Below, one piece after another: positions 1 to 8,722 of a stretch of DNA of 64,000 nt. The DNA is taken from positions 248,001 to 312,000 of the forward strand of contig NZ_NGNR01000001.1 in the NCBI RefSeq assembly GCF_002198115.1, in the 5' to 3' direction. The translations under genes and the position numbers were made by a program. Origin of the DNA: Robiginitalea sediminis. GTDB taxonomy: Bacteria; Bacteroidota; Bacteroidia; Flavobacteriales; Flavobacteriaceae. Every line of letters starts with the position of its first letter. Positions within the stretch are counted from its first letter, which is position 1. The notes beneath the pieces were generated by a model that did no database searches, was not told the origin of the DNA, and was given only the letters and a program-made list of their open reading frames with translations.

Positions 1-891
1 GTGCAGCGTTGGCTGGATGCAAACCCTGCAAATGCTGCCTTACTTTCCCGCCTGGAATGGGTGCATGGCGATATCCTGGACCTGCCCTTCCTGGAAACCG
101 CCCTGACCGGGATCCAAACCGTATTCCACTGTGCCGCCCTGGTCAGCTTCGACCCATCCCAGGAGGCGGCCCTGCTGAAAACCAATTGGGAAGGCACGCG
201 CAACATGGTCAACACGGCCCTGTATGCCAAGGTGGAGGCCTTCTGCCATGTCAGTTCCATTGCCACGGTAGACGGTACGGCCGAAGTCCTTACCGAATCC
301 GACACCTGGGACCCTGCGCGCACCAACGGGTATGCCACCAGCAAATACCTGGGGGAAATGGAGGTCTGGCGCGGCAGCCAGGAGGGCCTGCAGACTCTTA
401 TTGTAAACCCGGGGGTCATCTTCGGGCCCGGGAACTGGGATGAGGGGAGCGGGCGCTTCTTTAGCCGCGTTGCCGGCGGCCTTCGGTATTACCCCCCTGG
501 GGGTACGGGATTTATAGGCCTGGATGACACCGTCCGCTGCATCCTGGCCCTGGTTCAAAAAAAAATGTACCGGCAGCGCTTCCTGCTGGTAAGCGAAAAC
601 CTTAGCTATCGATCCGTTTTGGTAACCATTGCCCGCAACCTGGGGGTGCGCCCCCCTTCCCGGCCGCTGCACCGGTGGCACCTGGAGTTGTTATGGCGGC
701 TGGATTGGGCCCGGCATCGCCTCACGGGCAGCCCGCGTCAACTCAGCCGGGGTATGGCCCGCCACATGGGAGGACCTGGCAGATATGGTAATAAAAAAGT
801 CAGGGAAGCCCTGGGGTACTCTTTTCAACCTATGGAGGAGGTCATAGCGGCCTGCGCAACGGCATTCAAAAAAGACAGGCCCGTAGGCTGA
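1..891 (+). CDS. NAD-dependent epimerase/dehydratase, 5' end cut by window
   Basis: Extended short-chain dehydrogenase/reductase of the epimerase type, probably acting on a sugar-nucleotide or other hydroxyl/keto substrate. The visible part carries the YATSK form of the catalytic YxxxK motif after an SS pair (HVSSIATVDG), and the family phrases TVFHCAAL and NPGVIFGPG. The N-terminal Rossmann glycine motif (GxxGxxG) and first strand are absent, so the frame is open at the left edge; the GTG at base 1 is probably an internal valine codon. It ends directly against the stop of a convergent lipoprotein gene with no spacer. Substrate cannot be told from the sequence. Confidence 0.85.
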   Translation: MQRWLDANPANAALLSRLEWVHGDILDLPFLETALTGIQTVFHCAALVSFDPSQEAALLKTNWEGTRNMVNTALYAKVEAFCHVSSIATVDGTAEVLTESDTWDPARTNGYATSKYLGEMEVWRGSQEGLQTLIVNPGVIFGPGNWDEGSGRFFSRVAGGLRYYPPGGTGFIGLDDTVRCILALVQKKMYRQRFLLVSENLSYRSVLVTIARNLGVRPPSRPLHRWHLELLWRLDWARHRLTGSPRQLSRGMARHMGGPGRYGNKKVREALGYSFQPMEEVIAACATAFKKDRPVG

Positions 892-1281
892 CTACTCCTG
901 AGGCGGGTTTTCCTCCTGCTGGTCCGAAGCCGACCGGCCACCCCGGATGACCTCCGTAATACTGTCCTTGTATTTCAGGATGCGCGCCTCCAGGGCCTCG
1001 TAAATCTGTTGGTATTCCACCGGGTTGGAAGCATAATAGAGGTCGCTCTGGGCAAACTGGAGACTGTCTATGCCGTACTTCTCATAGATAAAGGGCATAA
1101 CCCGGATATCGTTTTGCTCCAGGACGTTGGGGTAATTCCCCTCGATGGCATCCATGACCGAAAGGTCGAAGAGGATATCGGTCATCTGCGCATTGGGAAT
1201 GAGGTCCTGTGGGGGCTCCATCAGCTTCTCCCCACAGGAAACGAAGATCAATAAGGTCCCTATGGCTATCAGGTATCGCAT
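892..1281 (-). CDS. DUF4296-type lipoprotein
   Basis: 129-residue predicted lipoprotein. The N-terminus is a short hydrophobic signal ending in a lipobox-like FVSC, followed by GEKLMEPP. The body has the pattern of the Bacteroidota DUF4296 family (IPNAQMTDILFDLSVMDAI and a FIYEKYGIDS block); no enzymatic motif is visible and the function is unknown. Its ATG overlaps the stop of the upstream dihydroorotase gene by one base (TGATG), so the two are translationally coupled. The C-terminal tail is polar and probably disordered. Confidence 0.8.
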   Translation of the reverse strand: MRYLIAIGTLLIFVSCGEKLMEPPQDLIPNAQMTDILFDLSVMDAIEGNYPNVLEQNDIRVMPFIYEKYGIDSLQFAQSDLYYASNPVEYQQIYEALEARILKYKDSITEVIRGGRSASDQQEENPPQE

Positions 1282-2627
1282 CAGCGGTCGAATTCGAGTC
1301 TCATGGCATGGCTCTCGTCCGAGAGCGTGCCCTGGCTGTAGGCCAGGTGGCCATTGACAAAGGTATGCATTACCCGGGAACGGAAACGCTGTCCCTCAAA
1401 GGGGGACCAGCCGCACTTGTACAGGATGTTGGCGGGTTCCACGGTCCAGGGCAGGTCCGTACGCACGGCCACCAGGTCTGCGTAATACCCCTCCCTGAGG
1501 TAGCCGCGCCTGTCGATGTCGAAGAGAATGGCCGGGTTGTGGCACATTTTTTCCACGAGCCGCTCCACAGGCAGTACCCCGTCCAGGTGCTTTTCCAGCA
1601 GGGCGGGCAACACATGCTGTACCAGTGGCCCTCCGGAGGGGCACTCCAGGTAAGGGTTTGCCTTTTCTTCCAGGGTATGGGGAGCGTGGTCCGTAGCCAG
1701 GACGTCGATGCGGTCGTCCAGGACCGCCTCCCAAAGCGCACTGCGGTCTTCTGCGGTCTTGACCGCGGGATTCCACTTAATGCGGCTGCCCTTGTCCTGG
1801 TAGTCCGCATCGGAGAACCAGAGGTGGTGGACACAGGCTTCGGCTGTAATCTTCTTTTCTGCCAGGGGAATATCGTTGCGCAACAAGGAGGTTTCCACCC
1901 CGGTGGAGAGGTGGAAGACATGCAGGCGGGCCCCGGTTTCCTCAGCCAGGGCAATGGCCCGGCTGGAAGAGAGGTAGCAGGCCTCCGCACTGCGGATGAT
2001 CGGGTGCAGGTGCATGGGGATATCCGTCCCGTATTCCGCCTTGAAGCGCTCCGTATTGGCGCGGATGGTCTGCTCATCCTCACAGTGGGCGCAGATCACT
2101 AAGGGGGTACTGCGGAAGATCCGTTCAAGTACCTGCTGGTCGTCTACCAGCATATCCCCCGTGGAGGATCCCAGGAAGAGTTTAATATTGGAGGTAGCAC
2201 GGGGGTCCAGTCGTTTGATCTCTTCCAGGTTGTCATTGGTGCCCCCAAAGGGAAAGGCATAATTGGCAAACGAGGACCGGGCGCCCATGGCAAACTTCTC
2301 CTCGAGCCGCTCAATGGTAGTGGTCTGAGGCTTGGTGTTGGGCTGTTCCATAAAAGATGTAACACCCCCGGCCACTGCTGCGCGGCTTTCAGAGCGGATA
2401 TCGCCCTTATGGGTAAGCCCCGGCTCCCTGAAATGGACCTGGTCGTCTATGAGGCCCGGCAGGAGGTAGTGCCCCTCCAGGTCCAGGACCATCGCGCCTG
2501 GGTCGGAAATGTCCCGGTCTATCCGGCTAATAAAACGGTCCTCGATAAGCAGGTCTGCGGCCTCGGTTCTCCCTTCGTTGACCAAAAGGGCATTTTTAAG
2601 TAGTGTACGTTTCATTTTAAAATCCAT
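1281..2627 (-). CDS. pyrC: Dihydroorotase (amidohydrolase superfamily)
   Basis: Cyclises carbamoyl-aspartate to dihydroorotate in de novo pyrimidine synthesis. Seen: the FREPG substrate motif near residue 66-70, NIKLFLGSSTG carrying the candidate carboxylated lysine, CAHCEDE and FHLST with metal-ligand histidines, and ATDHAPHT near residue 312 with the catalytic aspartate. The usual HxH metal motif reads QVH (DDQVHFREPG), so the first histidine is glutamine; I recall this from other Bacteroidota dihydroorotases but cannot check it. The ATG at 2627 overlaps the upstream glycosyltransferase by 11 bases; ATG at 2615 (MKRTLL) would avoid overlap and is equally plausible. An allantoinase or hydantoinase relative is the main alternative. 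Confidence 0.85.
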   Translation of the reverse strand: MDFKMKRTLLKNALLVNEGRTEAADLLIEDRFISRIDRDISDPGAMVLDLEGHYLLPGLIDDQVHFREPGLTHKGDIRSESRAAVAGGVTSFMEQPNTKPQTTTIERLEEKFAMGARSSFANYAFPFGGTNDNLEEIKRLDPRATSNIKLFLGSSTGDMLVDDQQVLERIFRSTPLVICAHCEDEQTIRANTERFKAEYGTDIPMHLHPIIRSAEACYLSSSRAIALAEETGARLHVFHLSTGVETSLLRNDIPLAEKKITAEACVHHLWFSDADYQDKGSRIKWNPAVKTAEDRSALWEAVLDDRIDVLATDHAPHTLEEKANPYLECPSGGPLVQHVLPALLEKHLDGVLPVERLVEKMCHNPAILFDIDRRGYLREGYYADLVAVRTDLPWTVEPANILYKCGWSPFEGQRFRSRVMHTFVNGHLAYSQGTLSDESHAMRLEFDR

Positions 2628-3345
2628 TTTTTTTTAATAGGCTGCGGAACTTCATCCCCATCACCCCGAAAACGGCCTCCCAGATGATGGTCTTACTCAT
2701 TTTGGACTGCCCCTTTTCCCGGTCTGTGAAAACGATGGAAACCTCGTCCAGCCGGAATCCCTTTTTATAGGCCCGGTACTTCATCTCAATCTGGAAGGCA
2801 TACCCCACAAACCGAACCTGGTCCAGGTCTATGGCTTCCAGCACCTTCCGGTTATAGCAAACAAAGCCCGCAGTGGGGTCGTGCACGCGCATGCCCGTTA
2901 CAATCTTGACATAGATAGAGGCCCCGTAGGAGAGCAATACCCGGTGCAGGGGCCAGTTCACGACATTCACCCCTTTTTTATAGCGCGACCCGATGGACAT
3001 ATCGGCCCCATTCAGGCAGGCCCGGTGCAGGCGTGGCAGGTCTGTGGGGTCGTGGGAAAAATCCGCATCCATCTCAAAAATAAAGGGATAATCCCGTTCC
3101 AGGGCCCATTTAAACCCGTGGATGTACGCCGTCCCCAACCCGGTTTTTCCCTGCCGGCGCTCCAGGTGGAGCCTCCCGGGGAATTCATCCTGGAGCTGGG
3201 CTACCCGGTTTCCGGTGCCGTCCGGGGAATCATCGTCTACAATCAGGACGTCGTATGCCCGTGGCAGGTCAAAAACGGCGCGAATAATCGCCTCGATGTT
3301 TTCGATCTCATTAAAGGTAGGGATGATTACCAGTCCTTCTGCCAT
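2617..3345 (-). CDS. Polyprenol-phosphate mannosyltransferase (DPM1-like GT2)
   Basis: GT-A fold family 2 glycosyltransferase of the dolichol/polyprenol-phosphate mannose synthase type. It probably transfers a hexose from a nucleotide sugar to a lipid phosphate at the inner membrane face. Seen: VIIPTFNEIENIEAII at the N-terminus, DDDSPDGTG (nucleotide binding), EMDADFSHDP (metal-binding DxD) and a C-terminal TDREKGQSKMS block. No C-terminal membrane anchor is apparent. Start taken at 3345 (MAEGLVIIPT), because residues upstream of it are not family-like. The divergent neighbour is a GT39-type transferase that would use such a lipid-linked donor, so the two may work together. Confidence 0.87.
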   Translation of the reverse strand: MAEGLVIIPTFNEIENIEAIIRAVFDLPRAYDVLIVDDDSPDGTGNRVAQLQDEFPGRLHLERRQGKTGLGTAYIHGFKWALERDYPFIFEMDADFSHDPTDLPRLHRACLNGADMSIGSRYKKGVNVVNWPLHRVLLSYGASIYVKIVTGMRVHDPTAGFVCYNRKVLEAIDLDQVRFVGYAFQIEMKYRAYKKGFRLDEVSIVFTDREKGQSKMSKTIIWEAVFGVMGMKFRSLLKKNGF

Positions 3346-3435
3346 AGTTTCGGGTTTAGGGGCAAAAATACCACTTTTAAGCCCTTTTGCAGGCCTCCTG
3401 CCCAATTTTGTAACTCCGGGAATACCCCTTTTTTG

Positions 3436-3443
3436 TACCTTTG
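3436..3443 (+). promoter_or_regulatory. Bacteroidota -7 element TACCTTTG
   Basis: Perfect match to TAnnTTTG, 17 bases before the ATG of the GT39-type gene, in the divergent intergenic region. A TTG lies 25 bases upstream, a little far for a good -33 element. Confidence 0.6.
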
Positions 3444-3460
3444 GCCCAACGCCGGTACCT

Positions 3461-5119
3461 ATGAGACAACAACTTCCCCGGGTCCTGTTACTTGCGCTCG
3501 GGTGCTTGCTGCTGCTGAACCTCTTCCAGGCCTATTTCACCGGACTCCTGTACGACGAGGCCTACTACTGGTACTATGCCCAGAACCCGGCCTGGGGGTA
3601 CTTCGACCACCCGCCCATGGTGGCCTGGATGATCTGGGCCGGCATCCAGGTTTTTCCCGGGGAATTGGGCGTCCGCCTGCTGAGCTGCCTGGCCGGAACG
3701 GGCACACTGCTTCTGCTGTGGCGCCTGACCGACCACCCCGCCAAAAACAAACACCCCTGGCCCTTATTGTTGTGGCTGGTCTCCATTGTTCTGATGCACG
3801 CATATGGGTTCCTGAGTTTGCCGGATACCCCCCTGCTCTTTTTTACAGCCCTTTTCCTGTGGACCTACCGCAGGTTCCTGCAGGCACCCTCGCGTTGGTT
3901 CCTGTTGCTGGGGCTGGTCATGGCAGCCCTGATGTACAGCAAGTACCACGCCGCCCTTGTGATCCTCTTTACCCTGGCATCCAACCCCCGCCTGCTGCGC
4001 AACCCCTGGGCCTGGGCGGCAGTGGGCATTTCCCTGGTTGCCTATGCCCCCCACCTGTACTGGTTGTTCGACCACGACTTTGTCTCGGTGCGCTACCACC
4101 TATTCGAACGCCCCAACCAACCCTATAATTTCACCAAGTTCACAGCCGGGTATCTTGTAAACCTGCTCGCCCTTTTTGGCCTTACTTTTCCGTGGGTGTA
4201 CCTGGCCCTGTTCCGTTTCAGGCCTGCAGACCGCTTTGAGAAGGCCTTGCAATACCTCGCCTGGGGGGTGTTGCTCTTTTTCCTGATTTCGAGTTTCCAG
4301 CGCCGCGTACAGACCCAGTGGCTCATTGTGACCTGCATCCCATTGGCCCTGATCGTAGGCCAGGCCCTGGCCCGGCAACCCGGTTGGAGCAAATGGATTA
4401 AACGCGCGGCCATTGCCAACCTGGTGGTGCTGGGGTGGCTCCGCCTGGGGCTGGCTTACCCTCCCCTTTTCCCGGTTTACTTCGAGGCACATGGGAACAA
4501 AGCCTGGGTAGTGCGCTTGTCCGAAGTGGCAGGCGACGCCGAGGTTGTCTTTGAAAACTCCTACCGGCTGGCCTCCATGTATGGGTTCTACAGCGGCAGG
4601 CCCTCTTTCAGCCTCAACAACGTGTACTACCGAAAAAACCAGTATTCCATAGACGGGTCCGAGGCCTGGATGCAAGGCCGGAAGGTCTTGTTTATCCCAA
4701 AGGTGGCCACCTCGGGGGAACGCTCCTATACCGATGCCCGGGGCCGGCTCCGCTATGGCAATATCATGGATCCCTTTACCAGTTATCGGCAACTTCGGGC
4801 CCAAATCCTCCCTGAAGCGCCTGCACCACAGGACGGCACCTATACGTTTTCGCTTATCAATCCGTACCCGGAACCCGTACCCCTGGATTCACTGCGGTTT
4901 GGCATCGCCCTGCTGGATGCCTACAAAGAAGTGCAAAAGGTGCAGCCCATTACCCCGGAAGGTCCCATTCCCACTGGGCTCCTGAACCCCGGGGATACCC
5001 TCCGGTTCACATTCAGAAAACCGGCATCCGGGCAAGACACCCGCTACCTTAGGGCCGTGGTCAGCAAGAAGGGTTTTAATTGGGGGCTCAATGGTATCCC
5101 CCAGAAAATAGCTGAATAA
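3461..5119 (+). CDS. GT39-type (ArnT/PMT-like) membrane glycosyltransferase
   Basis: Integral membrane glycosyltransferase of the dolichyl-phosphate-mannose-protein mannosyltransferase/ArnT superfamily, using a lipid-phosphate sugar at the periplasmic face. The N-terminus is a membrane helix followed by LLYDEAYYWYYAQNPAWGYFDHPP, which holds the conserved acidic D-E pair of the first periplasmic loop. About ten hydrophobic segments follow to roughly residue 340, then a soluble C-terminal region of about 200 residues. Start set at 3461 (MRQQLPRV) after a -7 box; the open frame runs further upstream but is not protein-like. Acceptor (protein, lipid A or other glycan) unknown. The stop overlaps the next ATG by one base. 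Confidence 0.85.
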   Translation: MRQQLPRVLLLALGCLLLLNLFQAYFTGLLYDEAYYWYYAQNPAWGYFDHPPMVAWMIWAGIQVFPGELGVRLLSCLAGTGTLLLLWRLTDHPAKNKHPWPLLLWLVSIVLMHAYGFLSLPDTPLLFFTALFLWTYRRFLQAPSRWFLLLGLVMAALMYSKYHAALVILFTLASNPRLLRNPWAWAAVGISLVAYAPHLYWLFDHDFVSVRYHLFERPNQPYNFTKFTAGYLVNLLALFGLTFPWVYLALFRFRPADRFEKALQYLAWGVLLFFLISSFQRRVQTQWLIVTCIPLALIVGQALARQPGWSKWIKRAAIANLVVLGWLRLGLAYPPLFPVYFEAHGNKAWVVRLSEVAGDAEVVFENSYRLASMYGFYSGRPSFSLNNVYYRKNQYSIDGSEAWMQGRKVLFIPKVATSGERSYTDARGRLRYGNIMDPFTSYRQLRAQILPEAPAPQDGTYTFSLINPYPEPVPLDSLRFGIALLDAYKEVQKVQPITPEGPIPTGLLNPGDTLRFTFRKPASGQDTRYLRAVVSKKGFNWGLNGIPQKIAE

Positions 5120-5778
5120 TGGAGGCTGTAGCCAGATATATCGAATCTACAGACTGGATTAGCGCAATCTTCCTGCTGGGCCTGCTTTTGCTGGTTTTTG
5201 CGAAAGGCTTGTTCTACAGCCGCTTCCTGACCTTTGTTATCCTTCCCTTTAACAATAAATATATCATCCTGAATAATAAAAAGGGGAAGCTCCTAAGCGG
5301 GTTCCACCTTTCCCTAAGCCTGTTTCAGTGGCTCAACCTCAGCCTGTTCGGGTACTTTGCCCTGCAGGCCCTGGTCCCCGATTCCGGGCAGTGGGACCCT
5401 TTGGTCCTGTTTTTTATCCTTTTCGGGGCCCTTCTGGGTTTCACCCTTGCCAAACTCCTGCTGCAGTTGGCCTGCGGGTACCTTTTCGACAATACCAAAA
5501 TGATTTCCTATCTGGTTTTCCAGAAATGGTCGTACCTGAATTACAGCACCCTGGTTCTCTTCCCGGTGAACCTCCTGCTGACTTACCTGTTCCCGGGTTC
5601 AAAAGCACTGGTACTGATAGGGGTTATCCTCCTGTTTGCCGTGAATATCACGGGTTGGGCGAACATCCTGAAAATTCATCAAAAAGTGATCTCGGCCCAG
5701 TTTTTCTATTTTATTTTGTACCTTTGCGCACTTGAAATTGCTCCAGTTCTGATCGTAACAAACTTGGTAAACGCTTGA
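5119..5778 (+). CDS. DUF4271 membrane protein
   Basis: 219-residue polytopic membrane protein with about six hydrophobic segments, matching the flavobacterial DUF4271 family in length, topology and position next to hemD. The ATG shares a base with the preceding stop (TAATG). Function unknown; the constant link to hemD in this lineage (recalled, not checked) is the main clue. A -7-like box for hemD lies inside its 3' end. Confidence 0.75.
   Translation: MEAVARYIESTDWISAIFLLGLLLLVFAKGLFYSRFLTFVILPFNNKYIILNNKKGKLLSGFHLSLSLFQWLNLSLFGYFALQALVPDSGQWDPLVLFFILFGALLGFTLAKLLLQLACGYLFDNTKMISYLVFQKWSYLNYSTLVLFPVNLLLTYLFPGSKALVLIGVILLFAVNITGWANILKIHQKVISAQFFYFILYLCALEIAPVLIVTNLVNA
5719..5726 (+). promoter_or_regulatory. 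Internal -7 element TACCTTTG before hemD
   Basis: Perfect TAnnTTTG inside the 3' end of the DUF4271 gene, 56 bases before the hemD ATG; may give hemD its own transcript. No good -33 element seen. Confidence 0.4.
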
Positions 5779-5782
5779 TAGT

Positions 5783-6529
5783 ATGAAGGTAAAGACGATT
5801 CTGGTCTCGCAGCCGGAGCCAAAAATGGAAAACAGCCCTTATCTCCGGCTCATCGAAAAGGAGAAGGTCAAGGTAGACTTCAGGCCGTTTATCCACGTGG
5901 AAGGCGTTGATGCCAAAACGGTGCGCCAGCAAAAGATCGATCTCGCCAAATTCACCGCCATCATCCTGACCAGCCGCAACTCGGTAGACCACTTCTTCCG
6001 GATTGCAGAGGAGATGCGCTTCAAGGTGCCGGATACCATGAAATATTTCTGCCAGTCCGAAGCGGTGGCCTACTACCTGCAGAAATACGTCGTGTACCGC
6101 AAGCGGAAAATCTATGTGGGGAAGCGCAACTTTATAGACCTGGCGCCCCTTTTCAAGAAATACAAGGATGAGGAGTACCTGCTGCCCTCTTCGGACGTGC
6201 TGAAGCCCCAGGTGCCCGAAACACTGGAAAAGGCGGGTATCCGCTGGACGCGCGGTATTTTCTACAAAACCGTTATCAGCGACCTTTCCGACCTCAGGGA
6301 TGTTTACTACGACATCCTGGTATTCTTCAGCCCTTCAGGCATCGAGTCCCTGCTGAAAAACTTCCCGGACTTCGAGCAAAACAACACCCGTATTGCCGTC
6401 TTCGGCAATTCCACGGTAAATGCCGCTACCGAAGCCGGGCTGCGGATCGACATTCAGGCCCCTACGCCGGAGACCCCTTCCATGACCATGGCATTGCAGA
6501 AATACATCAACCAGGTCAATAAGAAATAA
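5783..6529 (+). CDS. hemD: Uroporphyrinogen-III synthase
   Basis: Closes hydroxymethylbilane with inversion of ring D to make uroporphyrinogen III for haem and related tetrapyrroles. The family is weakly conserved; recognisable parts are FTAIILTSRNSVDHFF near residue 55, a two-domain layout of about 248 residues, LLPSSDVLKPQVPETL at the domain hinge, DILVFFSPSGIESLL, and a C-terminal FGNSTVNAATEAGL. It lies four bases after the DUF4271 stop and is followed by a strong bidirectional terminator shared with pckA. Confidence 0.85.
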   Translation: MKVKTILVSQPEPKMENSPYLRLIEKEKVKVDFRPFIHVEGVDAKTVRQQKIDLAKFTAIILTSRNSVDHFFRIAEEMRFKVPDTMKYFCQSEAVAYYLQKYVVYRKRKIYVGKRNFIDLAPLFKKYKDEEYLLPSSDVLKPQVPETLEKAGIRWTRGIFYKTVISDLSDLRDVYYDILVFFSPSGIESLLKNFPDFEQNNTRIAVFGNSTVNAATEAGLRIDIQAPTPETPSMTMALQKYINQVNKK

Positions 6530-6546
6530 GCCCTTTAAAGGGTTAA

Positions 6547-6579
6547 AAAAAAGCCTCCCCAAGTGGGAGGCTTTTTTTA
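6547..6579. terminator. Bidirectional terminator between hemD and pckA
   Basis: Eight-base stem AGCCTCCC/GGGAGGCT at 6552-6572 with a five-base loop, flanked by an A-run on the left and a T-run on the right, so it can stop transcripts from both convergent genes. Confidence 0.9.
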
Positions 6580-6581
6580 TA

Positions 6582-8198
6582 TCAGAAGGCGTAGCGCTGC
6601 GGGCCGCCCCGCCGGATTTCCTCGCTGGCGTTGGCTTCGAACTTTTTAAAGTTTTCCCGGAAGGCATTGCTCAGCTTAAAAGCTGTTTTGTAGTAGGCCT
6701 CGTCATTATTCCAGGTAGCCCTCGGGCTCAGTACGCGTGTGGGCACCCCAGGGCACTCCCTGGGTTGCGCTACCCCGAACACCGAATGGATGTGGTAGGT
6801 GTCGTAGGTGTACAAGCCCAGCTGGCCACTGAGGGCGGCATGGATCATGGCCCGGGTATACTGGAGCTTCATCCGCGTTCCAACCCCATAAGGACCTCCG
6901 GTCCACCCGGTATTCACCAGCCAGACGTTGGTCCCGGCTTCTTTCATTTTCCGGCTCAGCATCTCGGCATAGACGGTTGGGTGAAGGGGCATAAAGGGGG
7001 CTCCAAAGCAGGCGGAAAAGGAAGGGACTGGCTCATCTACCCCGGCTTCCGTACCCGCCACCTTGGCCGTGTATCCGGATATAAAGTGATATGCCGCCTG
7101 ACTGGGGGTAAGCCTGGAAATGGGAGGCAAGACCCCAAAGGCATCGGCGGTTAAAAAAAAGATATGCTTGGGGTTCTGCCCAATGGACGGCTCCCGGCGG
7201 TTCTCAATATGGTAGAGCGGATAACTCACCCGGGTATTCTGCGTAATAGTGGTATCTGCAAAATCGACCGCTCCTTTGGTGTCCAGAATAACATTTTCGA
7301 GGATGGCACCCTTTCGGATGGCCCCGTAAATCTCAGGTTCGTTTTCGGCACTGAGGTTTATGACTTTGGCGTAGCAGCCCCCTTCAAAATTAAAGACGGT
7401 ATTTTCTGCCGTCCAGCCGTGTTCGTCGTCGCCTATGAGTTCCCGGTTGGGGTCGGTGGAAAGCGTGGTCTTACCCGTGCCCGAAAGCCCGAAGAAAATG
7501 GCGGTTTCCCCGTTCTCCCCTACATTGGCAGAGCAGTGCATCGGCAGGGTGTTCTCAAAAACAGGGAGGATAAAGTTCAAAGCCGAAAAAATACCCTTCT
7601 TGATTTCCCCGGTATATCCCGTACCCCCAATGAGTGCGATTTTCCGCGTAAAGTTCAGGATGGCGAAATTGTGCTGGCGGGTACCGTCCACCTCCGGGTT
7701 GGCGTGGAAGCCCGGGGCGTTGATCACGGTCCATTCGGCGTCGAAACCTTCGAGTTCGCGCTCCGTTGGCCTGATGAACATATTGTAGGCAAACAGGTTG
7801 GACCAGGGGTACTCATTGATCACCCGTATACCCATGCGGTAATTCGGGTCTGCGCAGGCAAAACAATCGCGCACAAACAGCTCCCGTCCGCCCAGGTAAG
7901 CCACCACCTTGTCGTAGAGGCGGTCGAAGGCTTCCGGCTCAAAAGGGATATTCACCGGGCCCCACCAGACCTTGTCCTCGGTAATGGCGTCTTTAACGAT
8001 GAAGCGGTCCTGGGGGGAACGTCCCGTAAACTCCCCGGTGTTCACCGCCAAAGCGCCGGAATCCGCCTCCCGGCCCATTCCCTTTTCAATAGTTATTTCA
8101 TGCAATTCGTCTGCGGAAAGCTGGTAACGTACCTTGTCCGATACAATCCCGTAGGATTCCAGCGAAATCGTTTTCGTATCCGAAGCGGATGAACTCAT
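6582..8198 (-). CDS. pckA: Phosphoenolpyruvate carboxykinase (ATP)
   Basis: Converts oxaloacetate and ATP to phosphoenolpyruvate, CO2 and ADP; first committed step of gluconeogenesis. Seen: the kinase-1a P-loop GLSGTGKTTLS near residue 240, kinase-2 motif GDDEHGW, TGRSPQDRFIV at the substrate site and SYPLYHIENRREPS. The length of 538 residues fits the ATP-dependent class. Start chosen at 8198 (MSSSASDTK): an upstream ATG at 8222 would fall within a -7-like promoter box at 8220-8227. Monocistronic. Confidence 0.97.
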   Translation of the reverse strand: MSSSASDTKTISLESYGIVSDKVRYQLSADELHEITIEKGMGREADSGALAVNTGEFTGRSPQDRFIVKDAITEDKVWWGPVNIPFEPEAFDRLYDKVVAYLGGRELFVRDCFACADPNYRMGIRVINEYPWSNLFAYNMFIRPTERELEGFDAEWTVINAPGFHANPEVDGTRQHNFAILNFTRKIALIGGTGYTGEIKKGIFSALNFILPVFENTLPMHCSANVGENGETAIFFGLSGTGKTTLSTDPNRELIGDDEHGWTAENTVFNFEGGCYAKVINLSAENEPEIYGAIRKGAILENVILDTKGAVDFADTTITQNTRVSYPLYHIENRREPSIGQNPKHIFFLTADAFGVLPPISRLTPSQAAYHFISGYTAKVAGTEAGVDEPVPSFSACFGAPFMPLHPTVYAEMLSRKMKEAGTNVWLVNTGWTGGPYGVGTRMKLQYTRAMIHAALSGQLGLYTYDTYHIHSVFGVAQPRECPGVPTRVLSPRATWNNDEAYYKTAFKLSNAFRENFKKFEANASEEIRRGGPQRYAF

Positions 8199-8219
8199 AC
8201 TATGGTGATTTTTGTGGTG

Positions 8220-8227
8220 CAAAGGTC
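8220..8227 (-). promoter_or_regulatory. Likely -7 element of pckA (GACCTTTG)
   Basis: One mismatch to TAnnTTTG, placed 21 bases before the preferred pckA start; it argues against the longer reading frame. Confidence 0.5.
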
Positions 8228-8266
8228 ATAAAATTTCGCCTGTTGATGGCCATATCCAGCAATTTG

Positions 8267-8653
8267 TTAGGTCAATGGCCTAAAAACACGATAAAGCAGC
8301 CAGAGCCATCCGGAAATCAACAGGGCGCCCCCTACCGGAGTGATCAAGGCTATTGAACTGAAATCCAAACCGGTGAGGGACTGGGTGCTAAGGGCGTATA
8401 TGGAAAAAGAGAAACAGAGGACCCCGGCCGTAATGAGCCGGAAAATGATCCTGGTATCCTGAAGCCGAAGGTCCTTTTGCGCGCCCAGGAAAAGGAGGAA
8501 CAGGGCATGGTACATCTGGTATTGCACCCCGGTTCGGAAGCTCTCCAGGGCCTCCGTTGGGAGGGCGTCTTTCAGGGCATGGGCACCCATTGCGCCGAGG
8601 ACCACGGCGAGTAGCCCGAAGAGGGCGCCGGTCATCCATATTGTTTTGTTCAT
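8267..8653 (-). CDS. DUF423 membrane protein
   Basis: 128-residue inner-membrane protein with four hydrophobic helices and the family N-terminus (GALFGLLAVVLGAMGAHALK, then a YQMYHALFLL block). Function unknown. Start set at 8653 (MNKTIWMTG); the longer open frame upstream overlaps the divergent promoter region and is not family-like. The last segment ends in LYRVFRPLT. Confidence 0.87.
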   Translation of the reverse strand: MNKTIWMTGALFGLLAVVLGAMGAHALKDALPTEALESFRTGVQYQMYHALFLLFLGAQKDLRLQDTRIIFRLITAGVLCFSFSIYALSTQSLTGLDFSSIALITPVGGALLISGWLWLLYRVFRPLT

Positions 8654-8722
8654 AACTCTCATGCAATATTTTTTTACAAATGTAACAATTGATACCTTCG
8701 TGTTTACCAAACCAAAAGTACT

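Noticed and set aside
1209-2102. 297-residue frame antisense to dihydroorotase
   Set aside because: Shadow of a conserved gene with no family resemblance.
3122-3460. N-terminal extension of the GT39-type gene
   Set aside because: These codons overlap the divergent glycosyltransferase gene and lack a membrane-protein pattern; the ATG at 3461 follows a good -7 box.
7164-8192. 342-residue frame antisense to pckA
   Set aside because: pckA motifs are beyond doubt; the opposite frame has no start context or family features.
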